Shown in pieces: positions 24,877 through 35,941 of a stretch of DNA of 64,000 bases; position 1 is the stretch's first letter; every line of letters begins with the position of its first letter. The notes below the pieces were generated by a model. That model was not told the DNA's origin. It saw only the letters and a program-made list of their open reading frames with translations, and made no database searches. The stretch is from Cytidiella melzeri (lineage: Eukaryota; Basidiomycota; Agaricomycetes; Polyporales; Irpicaceae), in the NCBI GenBank assembly GCA_022592445.1, contig JABYQR010000067.1, positions 92,576 to 156,575 on the forward strand, given 5' to 3'. A program made the translations under genes and the position numbers.

Positions 24877-26051
24877 ATGTCCTCTATCCTGAGGTCCGCA
24901 ATGCAGTGGGCCAACCAAACAGCCAGTCAGAAAGTTCTCTGTGAAGTGAGTCAAAGGTTTCATACCTATGGTCTGTTATGCTAAAGACGCATACATGAGC
25001 TAGAATTGTGGTATAAACCCGAAATTCGTAGAAAACGGATATCAACATCGGTACTGTGGCAAGACATGCGCGCGCAACGGATCGGGCTCCAGGATACAGT
25101 CGTGTCTGGTTGCAAGCTGTCGTGAGGCCCCGAAGGCAGCTCATGGAGGATGCTGCTGCGACGGGCATCTTAGGTGCAAATTGATTAGAGCCGAGCGTGG
25201 AAAGCTCTGACGAATGTATGCAGAGAAGCTGTGCGCGATGGCAAAGTGCAAGCATGCCTTCATTGTCATACAATGCCACAGACGATACGTCAGCTGTGCA
25301 GAGCATGCGAACGGCGCCGCCGCGCAAAGCCGTGTCTTCGAGAAGTCGATATCTCAGAGCTAACTTTCACAAGCGGTGAGCGTATTCCCGTTTCGCCGTT
25401 ACATTCCTAGTGCAACTCACCTGAACCATTCGCTCAGTCTCCGAACATTTTTTGCATGAGTGGCGAGAGATACAGGCGCCTGTGGTGACAAAGATAGTTG
25501 GAATCTCATCGCCACAGGAGGTAAAGTCCAGTTTCGAGGCATACCGGTAGGACACCACTTGTTGGCAAGGTTGTCTGTCTGACCATGGAGATGTAGGCGC
25601 AAATTGGACTCGAAGGAACAGCTGCGAGACCTGAGAACCTATCACGCCTCACAGTGCATATGCGATTTCGGGGTGAACGAGTTGACCCTCTGCTCGTGGC
25701 GGTCCTGCGGCATATGCTGTATAATCAAATCCTCCTTCGCTGTGTTAGCCTTTGACGTTGAGCATAATAATGGCAGGTGAGCATGCACACCAGATCCTTG
25801 TCCTTACTTGACATTGACTCGTAGCCGAATGCAGTTTTGGCGATGGCATATATTCGTACACGAACCCCGCGTTGGCTGACAAGTTTGCGACTTCATCCAC
25901 ATCTTCGCCCTATCGAGCCATGATCGCGTGCGATGTTGCTATATCAGCCCACAATGATAGTCAGCAGGTGACCGATGGCGAGAGGGTATTCGTGGCAAAT
26001 TGCGACGCGATCTTGCCGGCATACGTCATTCTGTATTCCTTCATTCGTTAG
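24877..26051 (+). CDS. Divergent PARP-like ADP-ribosyltransferase with N-terminal zinc modules (gene C)
   Basis: First exon 24877-24945 (MSSILRSAMQWANQTASQKV plus LCE) joins at 25004 to NCGINPKFVENGYQHRYCGK. The modules are CENCGINPKFVEN...YCGKTCA, CLVASCREAPKAAHGGCCCD with GHLREAV, and ACLHCHTMPQTIRQLCRAC. The 50-nt intron (gtgcaa...atgcag) restores the frame at HLR|EAVRDGK. The catalytic part starts at HEWREIQAPVVTKIVGISS, has His in LRTYHASQCICDFG, a Cys cluster SWRSCGICCIIKSSF, Tyr in FGDGIYSYTNPALADKFA and ends FVANCDAILPAYVILYSFIR. The third PARP residue (Glu) is absent: the aligned position lies in NCDAILP, where Asp or Ala stands. Such His-Tyr-non-Glu enzymes are expected to be mono-ADP-ribosyltransferases or inactive. 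No long ORF covers it, as its exons are short. Confidence 0.82.
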
Positions 26052-26132
26052 ATAGCACCAGTATAGTTTCCAGTTCGCGAATAAATCAAATATAATTGTG
26101 AAATATGTGGATAGTGAATGTGAAAGTAGGGG

Positions 26133-27197
26133 CTACTTTGCAAGGGGCGGCGCGGTAAACATCCTGCGCACCGTTGACTTCAACTTGAGTCCTCGCCCCA
26201 CAGCGCGCTTCTGTGGTGGTGGCTTGTCCCCGTAGACGATCAGAAAGGCGGGTCGTATTGCCTCGTTGCTGTATACCACAGTTTCTTCGTAGTTGAGATC
26301 ATCACCCGGCTCGCCGGTAATGGAATGATAACCCCACGGCGGAGCAGTGAGCGTTCGGTTGCTACGTCGAAGGCGATGAGTGCGACCAACGACCACTCGA
26401 TTGACGAGGAGGACACGAAGCGTCGCTTTCTCAGAGAGATTTGAAGAATAATCATCTGCTTCTGCGTGCTTGCGTCAGCAAGAGGCTTTCGGACAGGGCG
26501 GAGGACGTACTGGATGAGCAGGAGCTGGTGTAAATCCCTGTACCGAAGCTGTTTGGAAGGTCAGTCTGACAGCGTCAAAGTCTGCCCTCATTTGAGCTCA
26601 CCGACTGAATTTGTTCTTTGAGCCTACATCAGTCATGCAACCATGAGTGAACCTCCTATCGACCACATATCTGGATACTTACCACATTTCTTCATATCGA
26701 AACTCTCCCTAATAATACCGCATAGATAACACTCCGGTAAATTGCACAGGAGTCCAGCCGTACTATTCTCGGCCAGCAGACACCCTCTCGTTGTGCCATG
26801 AAAAAGTAACAACTCCTTCGCATCGATCTGCTGCTTCGTGTAGAAGGGGTTCCAGAGGGACGCGTTCTGCAAAGAAGACCTAAATCATATATGTTAAATC
26901 AGCAGTTCGAGTGATTCGTAAGGTATAACATACTTGTAGTCTCGGAATGGCTTAAGTAGCCGCTCTGGAGAGAGAATCTTGTAGACCCCATGGACATACG
27001 GCAGCTGCTTGTCAGGATGGGACCAGCCATCCTTAAAGAGCTCTGTGACTAAGCGCACCCGTCAATACTTTGGGCCAATCACAACCTAAGGGCAACTCAC
27101 CTTCGAGGTATCGAGGATCATCCTTGGGCAAGAACGCAAGACGGCCCTGCCGGTTCAGATCCTTGTTGAGTGGGTTGCTGAGGGAAAATTCGTCCAT
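26133..27197 (-). CDS. Compact PARP-like ADP-ribosyltransferase without zinc modules (gene B)
   Basis: Start at 27197 (MDEFSLSNPLNKDLNRQGRL). The spliced protein reads through DDPRYLE|VTELFKDGW, SHPDKQLPYVHGVYKILSPE and RLLKPFRDYK. The catalytic set is His in LLLFHGTTRGCLL, Tyr in FGTGIYTSSCSSKADDYSSN and Glu in LNYEETVVYSNEAIRPAFL. A Cys cluster CNLPECYLCGIIRESFD stands where genes A and C have theirs. The C-terminus is short and basic (RGLKLKSTVRRMF). Joins CSS|KADDY and KKCG|SKNKFSRFG were read in phase. It converges with gene C, the stop codons lying only about 80 bp apart. The full His-Tyr-Glu triad suggests activity. An alternative upstream start cannot be excluded, as a leftward ORF runs to about 27456. 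Confidence 0.82.
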
Positions 27198-28166
27198 GTC
27201 CTGACATACTGAAGATTCCACCCCTCTGAGGCCGCCTATAAGTCCCTGCAGAGCCTACGCTCCCGAGCGTTGGCGGCGTACATGCACGCTCAACCCACAT
27301 GTCAGCCAGAACATTGTACAATCTCGGTATAGTCTGCGGCTGTGAAGCGGAGGACACGAATACCTCGAGGCGGGGGCGCATATATGTGATGTGGTCTGCA
27401 ACAGCCCACAATTGGCGGATCACGGAGGTTATGTGTTGCATTATTTCGCACAGCAACGGCTTAACTGGCGACTATTGACCGCCTTTGAGGCAAAGAAAGT
27501 GAACATCAAGGCAGCGTAGATGAAGGGTTGCAAGTGCGCTGTGTATTGAACATGAAACAACGCACGACGGCCTGAAACAACAGATAACACGAGGCGTCAC
27601 ACACACGTGTAGTGTGACACCGTGTAAGGCGAGTCGGCGGTTCGTCTTCACTGGGGCGCGCGGTCGTTCAGGAAAGGAACAGGACCGCGCTGTATTGTCC
27701 AGATGCGCGACAACGGGTGCGAGTATGTAGTACAAGAGGGTCGTAAAGTAGAGCGTAGAGAAGAGAGGTCGTTCGACATGCGTCTTATCCACGACGGTGT
27801 CGAACTTCGTTATGTAATCAAATCGGGTAATCGTAAGTATTCGCGAAGGCGAGGGGATGGCAGTAAACTACGCTTGTTGCTGGCTGTTTCAGAATAACGG
27901 TGTAGTAGATGTGGGCAATAACACGAAGCTAATAAAGACTCTCAACCTGAAGAGCTACATTCATGACGAACAAAGGAAATACCGGCCGGGAAAGGGTCGC
28001 GATCCAAATAATTAGAGACACAAGGCCGTTATCAGCATTGCGGGTATGAGATCCACTTCAGTTTATGTATGCTCTTGAGGCTTTTCTTGATGAAAGATCC
28101 AACTTTGGCGAGTCGAGCTAACGAACTTTGATATTCAGTGCCAGATTGTTTGTGTATGGTGTGCAG
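27198..28166. other. Intergenic region
   Basis: Upstream flank of PARP-like gene B and downstream flank of the zinc-finger gene. Short ORFs on both strands (for example 27472-27792, minus) lack recognisable motifs. I see no gene I can support. Confidence 0.4.
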
Positions 28167-29247
28167 TTATTTACCTCTTCCACCTAGGCGTTGAGCTTGC
28201 CCATGAACAGATGCTTGTTGTTCAAGCAGCTCCATGACGCGCGAGCAGGGATGAACGAGCAAGTCGCGGTTTGTCTCGAAAGTCATGCTGCAGGCATGGC
28301 AATATGCCCTACTGTATCATGCGTTAGTAATCAGATGGAGTCATAAGATGGTTCAAAGATTGAACTTACACGGGGGTGACACCTTTCGAATCGGGTTTGA
28401 CGTCATGCAAGTGCAAGTGGTACGTTAGGGATCTGAATGTTGGGAGAATCATGCGACATTCAGGGTGCCTGCACATGAACTGGCATCCGTCCGTAGGAAA
28501 ACCGTTCAGCACAAACATCACAAAGGCTTGATTCCTCTATGTTCGAGCACTGTAAGGTAAGGAACTTGATATACAGAGCTCGATACGTACCGCCGCTCGT
28601 ACCTCTGGCTTAGTCGACTGGTCGAAGCGTACGCTGGGGCTCCTGCGAATGTGAGGCTTCAGTTCATCCGAGAGGAGAGTCTCTGAGGGGTCCGCAGTGA
28701 CTTCAGCCAAAATCTTCGCGTGGAGCTCAGGAATAGGTTCTTCGTGAGTAGGAGTCGCCTTCGATTCTGCGTTGCAGGTAGCTCTGGGAGACACATTGCA
28801 GTCGTCGCCGTCGTTGCTGAGAGTAGTAGCGACATCGGCATACTCGGCTAGCTGGTTGATCAGGGATTCTCCGTGACTGAGCTTCTCCTCGATGCTTTTC
28901 CAAGTCGTTGCGTCAAACTCTCTCGCCTCACGCAGAAGCTCGTCTTCCGCATCCTTTGCGATTCTCTTGGCGCGGTATTTGGAGATCACGGCCTGAGCTG
29001 GCGTACTGGGAAGACGTGTGAGGGTAACGCTGGTCTCAGGAGGTGAGACAGTCTCGAAGGCCGGTTCTGTTACGGAGAGTTGCGGCCTTGAATTGGGTAG
29101 CATGCGACATTCGGATTTATGGTCTTCAGCTGCATGTACAAGGGGTGATTCGGAGGATGTCCAAATCATCCCATAGCGGCGGCGATCTTGTGAAGATTCG
29201 AGTGTTTTGTGGCGTTGACGAGTAGGGGTTAGAGGTGTGGTTTGCAT
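28167..29247 (-). CDS. C2H2-like zinc-finger protein, possible transcription regulator
   Basis: Start ATG at 29247 (MQTTPLTPTRQRHKTLESSQ). The first ~220 residues are Ser/Thr/Pro-rich and probably disordered, with one helical stretch (AQAVISKYRAKRIAKDAEDE). Spliced 3-prime exons give RNQAFVMFVLNGFPTDGCQF. They carry two fingers near the C-terminus: CRHPECRMILPTFRSLTYHL with the second His in HLHDV (C-x4-C-x12-H-x3-H), and CHACSMTFETNRDLLVHPC (CxxC...HxC). The reading ends RLGGRGK and TAA at 28167-28169. Family not recognised beyond the finger type. It sits beside the ADP-ribosylation genes; whether it controls them is open. Confidence 0.7.
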
Positions 29248-30773
29248 GGTAGGTTGGGCTGAAGATTGCAAGAGTCTTCAAAGATGGCGAAGTACGTGTG
29301 CGCAAGTAGACGTATTGGAGACGAACGGGTTCTTGGTAGCAGTCAAGTTAACAGCATTTGCGCCGTATTTATAGGACATCCGCCCCCGCTGGCCAGCCAG
29401 ATACGAGATTTGGCCATCGACATGTACAACGCGTCACTTCATTGTTCTATGTGCCCCACAGCCACCGACGTGGGCCAGTCTTCATGTGGCGGACTTGTTA
29501 CTTGGGCCATCCGGGAAGTGGTCCGCATCGTCCCTGTCTGAACAACATGGTCAGTACACATCCACGCGGCTTTGAAGACAAAGGGCATACCCATCACAAA
29601 GACGTCTTAATGTCGTGTGTAGTGAATGCTCAGTGCAAGTCTCGCGTTGGAACTTGGAACGACTCAACGCTCGCGCTCGCGATTAGCAGTTGTTGTGACC
29701 ATCGTGTGACCGCGGTCACAATTCACGTGGGTGATTGGGGCATCGTCTTTATGCATTTCCTCAGGGAGTCGCTGTCCTCTGACCTCTACTTCACACTAGA
29801 TTAGCCTCTTGCAGTCTTTCTGGACTGTATTATATCGAAAGTGGAAAGTCTTTCTGGCTTGCTACGATAGTGTACCAGTTTGCTGACAGAGGAGCAACCT
29901 TGGCTAGCTAGGGCATCGTAATGTAGTGCGTACCACCGCTGGCCCCTCCGTAGGCCAGGAGCTTATCCACCCTCATTTTCACAGCATGCCAGAGACAATC
30001 AAAGCGGCTCCAGTGAGTGACCGAGGTTACGGAGTGTGCGCGGGATGTCCTAGTTGCTCAGGAGTCAGGAACTTTGACGACAATACCGGGATGTATCAAT
30101 ACTGGCCACAAATGATTGCTCTAGCCATCTCAGACAAACTACTTGCTGGTCCGAACGCTAGCCTGCCAGAGAGAAGCCCGTGCGCGGTATCTCTTTAGTT
30201 AACGCGACTGTACTACGGGCGGAGCATCAAGCGAATGGACTGCGCGCCTGACATTTAGGATGCCGTCGAACGTCGGATGTGTTCAGCACGTTGCTTGTCA
30301 AGTGTTCGTGAACAAGAGCCTGGAATACGCGAGTGGACCGCAAGATGACCTAACATACCTCCCTTACAGTGACCAAACACGTAGATGTTACCTTCAGGGT
30401 GGAGAAAACCCCTCACGCTATCCAGTTTCCTGACGTTCTGATGCACGCAACGAAGTCACTTGGCCCTTGTCTTCACCAATTGCGTTCTACGACAGCGGTT
30501 GTCGAGGTTTGCTCCATGTAAGCATGCCCAAGGACAGTCTATTTTGCCTCCGCCCGCACTGCGAAGCGCCGTCGGCATCGCTTGGCGGCCCGCTTGGAGG
30601 CTTACGAAACACGCTGACCAATCGGAAGGTCCGACCTAGCTTGCAAAAATGCGACGAGTGTGATTCACCTCTTTGTTCCATCCTCCTCCCTCATACACCT
30701 CCACGGAGGCAGAGCCTCTACGCGCATCCAAAGCTGATCCAGTCTCGGCGTTATACAGCCAACCAAATCAATC
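29248..30773. other. Intergenic region of 1.5 kb
   Basis: Divergent flank between the zinc-finger gene (-) and IDO (+). ORFs at 29358-29804 and 29926-30198 (+) have no recognisable motif. I find no gene I can support. Confidence 0.4.
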
Positions 30774-32302
30774 ATGATGTCCTCAGACCCGCAAGAGCTC
30801 ATGAACCGTCTTCCACCGGACCACTTTTTGTCTCTTCCACGTCCAGAAGCTAATCTTGGGCCACCCGCTGGAACTGTGGATACGACGACGGTAGCTGCTC
30901 ATGATTTCGATGTTGATACTCGCACAGGCTTCATGCCTCCTCAACCACCCCTGACTCGTCTACCCGATTTATGGCAACCTTGGGAGGAGATTTTGGGCGA
31001 CGCTGTAGCGAGAAGGTTGCAACTTGGGGACAAGCCAGATTTGTCAGACGCGGATCGGGTTCGCTCAGCTGAATGGCGTGCTCGAGTTCGATGTGTGAGT
31101 ATCAATTATGTGATTGCATGATACGACCACACGGACTCACGCGCCTCTCTACCCAGTTACCAATTTTACCAACCACAGAACTCAAGAAATCGGAAATTCT
31201 GCTTCGACGATCCCACCATGTTCTGTCATGGATAATGCATTTTTACATCCGCACCCTTCCACCATCCACTCCTGACATCATAATACCCCCGCCGATCACA
31301 GTTCCGCTTCTGCAAGTATCTGACTTTCTTCAACTTCCTCCAGTCCTCACCTACTCAGACGACGTGCTTTACAACTGGGAGCTCAAGAGTCAACAGAGTC
31401 CATTGTCTCCAGCTCCTGAGCTAGACAACCTCAGATGTCTTACGCTCTTCACCGGTACGCGTGATGAAGAGGAGTTTTACCTCTCCTCAGCCCGTATCGA
31501 GCTCCGCGGCGTAGAGGCGCTGAGCATTATGCGAGCGACGATGGACGAGACATTCGTCGGTGACGAAATTGCCATCCGGCGAATCACGGCATACCTGCAT
31601 TCCCTTTCCTCCGTTATTAGCGAGCTGACCAAGATCCTCCTTGCCGTTCACGAGGGTTGCGATCCTTTGGTGTTCTACAACCAGATACGTCCCTGGTTCC
31701 GAGGCGCAGACTCTGACGTAGATGCAGGCAAGAAATGGGTGTTTAAGGGTCTTGAGCTCGATCCAGAGTTGAGGTATCCTGCCGAGCTTTCTGGTCCAAG
31801 TGCGGGCCAGAGCTCCCTCATCCACGCCTTAGACGTGTTCCTCGGCGTCGACAGATATTCGCATGCCTCCCACGTTACCGGTAAACACCCTTCATTGGAC
31901 CCGTCGTCGTCCTCAACAAGCGTCACATCTTCACCTGCCACAACGTCTGCACTGAAGGACAAGCCATCTGTGTCATTCCTCACTCGTATGCAATCGTACA
32001 TGCCGCGGCATCATCGTAACTTCCTACAGCATCTGTCAGCCAACCCTCGGCCTCTGCGCGATTTTGTGGAAGCGTCTGAGAGCGAGGTGCTGACAGAGGC
32101 GTACAACGCTGCCGTCACCGCTTTGAAGGTGTTCCGAGACGCGCATGTACGGATAGTGGCTATGTACATTGTCGGACCGTCGAGGCGAAATCAAAGGCCG
32201 GAAAGTGACCTGAGGGGGACCGGTGGCACGAACTCTATACGATTTGTGAAGAGCGTGAGAGACCAGACGGCTGGTGCCATTCTGGCTCCCGTTCACTCGT
32301 AG
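30774..32302 (+). CDS. IDO: Indoleamine 2,3-dioxygenase
   Basis: A heme dioxygenase opening the indole ring of tryptophan to N-formylkynurenine, the first step of the kynurenine route to NAD. Two exons, 30774-31094 and 31157-32302, give 488 residues. Family blocks in order: HHVLSWIMHFYIRTLPPSTP, FYNQIRPWFRG, SAGQSSLIHALDVFLGV, FLTRMQSYMPRHHRNFLQHL and the proximal heme ligand His in FRDAHVRIVAMYIVGPSRR. GTGGTNSIRFVKSVRDQT closes the active site loop. A low-complexity Ser/Thr insert (about residues 355-375) is typical of fungal IDOs. All key residues are present. Its stop lies only 90 bp from the stop of the convergent xyloglucanase gene. Confidence 0.95.
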
Positions 32303-32392
32303 GAAACGTGGTCGATGTCATGCGTGTTTATACTATGTATCTATCGTTACAAATCATATGTGATTTGGATAGATAAACCAAGTAATCTTCAT

Positions 32393-35300
32393 TCACGACT
32401 TGTCTCCGAAGAAGATCCCCCTACAGAAACCATGGAAAGTCAGAACAGTATGCACGTACAGTAAATTAAATGTGCTCACCGTCCATTTGTGCCGATGTAC
32501 ACTCTACATCACCAGTCAGTCAGCCACTGGTTAAGGTCAAAACATGAGTCTAAGACTCACCTGCCGTAGATTCTTGGGTCTGCAGTGAGTGGGTTGGAGC
32601 TAATCGATCCGAAACCATGCGCAGCATCGTTGATCTTGACCCAGGTTTCCCCGCCGTTATCCGATCTATAATACCCTATACCTCCGCCAGTTCCTGTGAG
32701 GTTCGCGGCGGCAAAGACGGCTGGAGGGCCATGGGGACCTTCCGGTGCACCCAACGCGATTGCCCATGCCTTCGTGCAAGCAATGACGTAAGCTGTTGCC
32801 CGCCATATGTATTTCACACGAAGAACACACCTGAGTGATACCGGAAACAGGTGTGAAGCTGATCCCAGAATCCGTGGAGTGGAACAGTCCTTTGTCAGTG
32901 GAGACCCAGACATCTCCGGTTATGTTTGGGTTTACGACGATCTTTGCAGGTGAGGTCGACGACTGTAGGCTACCAACCACTGTGAAACTTTGCGCGCCGT
33001 TTGAGGACAAGTAGAATTTCGAGCCGGAAGCAGCGTAGAAGACCGTGTCGTTCTTCTTATCGGCGGCGATGACAGAACCTGATGGCAGAGACGAGACGGA
33101 GGTGAATGTCGAACCGTTGGTTGAAACCAGCAGTCCCGCGTTCCCACTGCTCCAAAGGACTGTGTCTCCGTTTGCGCTCAGAGCGATCTACATCCAAACG
33201 TTAGCTCTTGGTACACTTTGTAAAATCTCAAGGAAGGAGATTACTTTGCCGCTATTGACATTGGTTGCACCGTCTGGAAGAATTTAGATGAGAGATTAGA
33301 TACCTGACAAAGTGCGGCTTACTGATGGTGACGGGCCAAGTGTTACCTCCGTCGGTAGACAAGGCGATTTCACTACAGCAGAAATTGTATGAGTCCTCCA
33401 GGTCGAGTGGACTGAAAAGATACACTTACCCGTTCCCGTTCCCAATTCTCACCAAAGTCGAGGGCTTGTTGCCAGCAAAGTCGAGATCAACGTTGGTCGA
33501 CCAAACAGGATTGAACGCGTTCTGCGGAGGCTTTGTTATATCATTATGCAAGAAACCTACGAGGGTCGTGTTCCATTTTTAATCAGCCGTGCCAGATGTG
33601 TCTAGTAGCGCTCAATACACTCACCGCCATTATCGCCAACCGCCGACAACAAATGGGCGCCAGACGGAGGTGAGATGAGACCCTGGACAGAGTCCTCCTC
33701 TATACCGTCCGCTAAAGACTTCAACGTAACGTTGTGTACTGTATCCCACTTCAAAAGATCGTGCCCTCCATAGAGAGTCTCCCCCGTGCCATACAGCCAA
33801 TGATTCGAATCGAAAGGGTCGATCGACAACGCTTCGATCCACCAGCCAAGCTGTTTGTCTAGAGTTGTGATGGTGTAGTCCGGTCCTATCCAGGGCGCAA
33901 GGGAGTCATCGTACGTATAGTATCGATTGAGATCGGGGTACGCTTCCCAAGCCCAAAATGGCGACCATGTCTGACCACCGTCGGTCGTGCGCCATATTTG
34001 ACCATCAGGCCACCAGCAGTTGAGAGCCGCAACCATAACAGTGCCTGGCATTTGCAAGTCCACAGCAAGACCGCTGCAATCATCTGGATGTTAGGGACAA
34101 ATGGTGTGGACGTGACAGTACCGTACCCAAAGCCAAAGGTGAGATCGCCTGAAAATTACTTGAGCAGCGGGACGAGGAGACTGGACGTGAAACTTACTGC
34201 CGGACGCTGGAGAAATATTGGTGACTGTTCCTGAGGTGATGTTATACTTGTAGACACCACCCTGAATGATAGCGTTAGGTCAATTGAAGGACAAGAATCT
34301 GTAGACTGACGATTGACCCGTCGTTTGGTCCTGTAGAGACACACGCTGAGCCTTCCAGCGGATCAAGATACTAGATATGGTGCCTACCTGCCCCATCGGA
34401 TGTACTGACATACAAGACGTTCTCCTTGGGGGAAAGCACGCCTTTGTGGGATATCCAGCTATTGTTGAATCCAGAAATTGTAGACCCTATCAGACGAATG
34501 TCAGCGCGAAAGTAGATGCAAGCACGAGAAAGCACAGCATACATGTTGCTCCCGCATCTTGAGACGTGTATATATTATCCCGTCCGACGTCAGCAACGCC
34601 CACGAAGATACGTGGAGTAGCTTGCCCTGTAGAACCCGAGGTTGAGTCGAACGTGACCCAAGTTATACCAATTTTGTCACTATTAATGCCACTGCTGTCA
34701 GAGGGATCCGGTGCGTATGTGCCTATTCAAAACTGAGTGCCAGTTTCATCTCGTCTTCCTAAGCCGACATACCAGCGCTAGGTAGGCTTGTGACCTGAGT
34801 CCAGGTTGCTCCAAAGTTTGTGCTCTTCCACAAACCGTGACCACTACGCGCACCAAAGTATATGACGTTGTTGCTGTGGGGATCAACTGCCAAGCGCTGC
34901 GGAAACATTCATCTTCCATAAGTACAGAGAAGCGTGCCTAACTGACCTCTCCTAACCCCCGTCCTGGCATATTACCTCCTACTTTGAACGGCAAAGGAGA
35001 TGCGTCAAAGGTCTTGCCTTGGTCTGTCGAAATAAGAATAGTGCCGTTGTTGGGATCCCAGGAATTGGTGTACATGCCAACGGCCTATGCAATGCCAGTC
35101 GATATAGTGAACTCTGAACACAGCGTCGCACACTCACCAGGTACAAGCGATTAGGGTCAACAGGATCGGTCGCAAGCGCATCAGTGCCCCAATAATCCCA
35201 TCTTGCATTATCCGCAAAATCCTGGAGCGCCGTCCAAGAATCATCTGCGTCAAGCTTGTACGCTCCGCCAATGTCAGTTCGTACAAACGCGAGGCCTTTT

Positions 35301-35452
35301 TGAGAGGGATTGAAGACTATCCCAGGGATGAAACCGCCGCCTCCGCCAATCTTCACGTTGCTCCACTTGTATGCCTGGGTCGAAATGGCATCGGCGGCGC
35401 CAACAATGGCAGCTGACGACGCAAGTAAAGAGATGAGTCCGCTTCGCCACAT
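32393..35452 (-). CDS. Secreted xyloglucanase, glycoside hydrolase family 74
   Basis: Cleaves the glucan backbone of plant xyloglucan. The start at 35452 gives a signal peptide (MWRSGLISLLASSAAIVGAA). The protein is two seven-bladed beta-propellers built from Asp-box/BNR-like repeats: FVRTDIGGAYKLD, ISTDQGKTFDASPLPF, LWKSTNFGATWTQV, WRTTDGGQTWSPF, ALSTDGGNTWPVT, HSTDSGISFTPVSG and YRSDNGGETWVKIND. The GH74 block LNCWWPDGQIWRTTDGG is present and Asp residues in FVRTDIGG and DNGG fit the known catalytic pair. The C-terminus is VYIGTNGRGIFFGDKS with no carbohydrate-binding module. About ten short introns were read in part. The enzyme points to plant cell-wall decay. An upstream ATG at 35511-35513 followed directly by gtgagt is an alternative first exon. 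Confidence 0.9.
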
Positions 35453-35513
35453 CGTGCACGATACCAATGGCGAAACGAAAGTGTGGGATAAATGTGTCGG
35501 GTACTCACCATGT

Positions 35514-35524
35514 TATATATATAT
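35514..35524 (-). promoter_or_regulatory. TATA-like element upstream of the GH74 gene
   Basis: An alternating TA run (TATATATATAT) lies about 65 bp upstream of the ATG on the minus strand. Assigned by position only. Confidence 0.4.
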
Positions 35525-35941
35525 CTAAGAAACTTCTCGCAAGTATCATGCATCTGCATTCAATGCGCCGTGACCACTAACTGTACGCGGGGCACCACGA
35601 GATCGCGCTGAAGGGTATTTTTGCACCACTGTGCACCACTGCAAAGCGGGTGCCTGCTGGTTCGCAGACGCATCCTGACAGGACAAATGCCGAGGTTTCG
35701 ACTTGCGCGCGGAGGAGGAACGTAAAAAACTTCTTTGCGTCCGCCATTTTAGCGGCCTGTGGCTCAAAGTTGTGTTATTCCAGGCTCGTGGTGTCGTAAT
35801 TTGTCGTGTAAAATGCAGCTGGACCGCGCAAAGTGCTCAGGCGCCTTTTACTTGGAGAGTTCGGCCACGAATCCCCCGAGGTTGCAACGACACCCTAAAC
35901 TTGCAGAGATCAAAATGAGATTGAGAGAGCACATACGATAA
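35525..35941. other. Intergenic region
   Basis: Upstream flank of GH74 and downstream flank of the next minus-strand gene. No gene seen. Confidence 0.4.

Noticed and set aside
29358..30198. Plus-strand ORFs between the zinc-finger gene and IDO
   Set aside because: No motif, no splice partners and no homologous pattern known to me.
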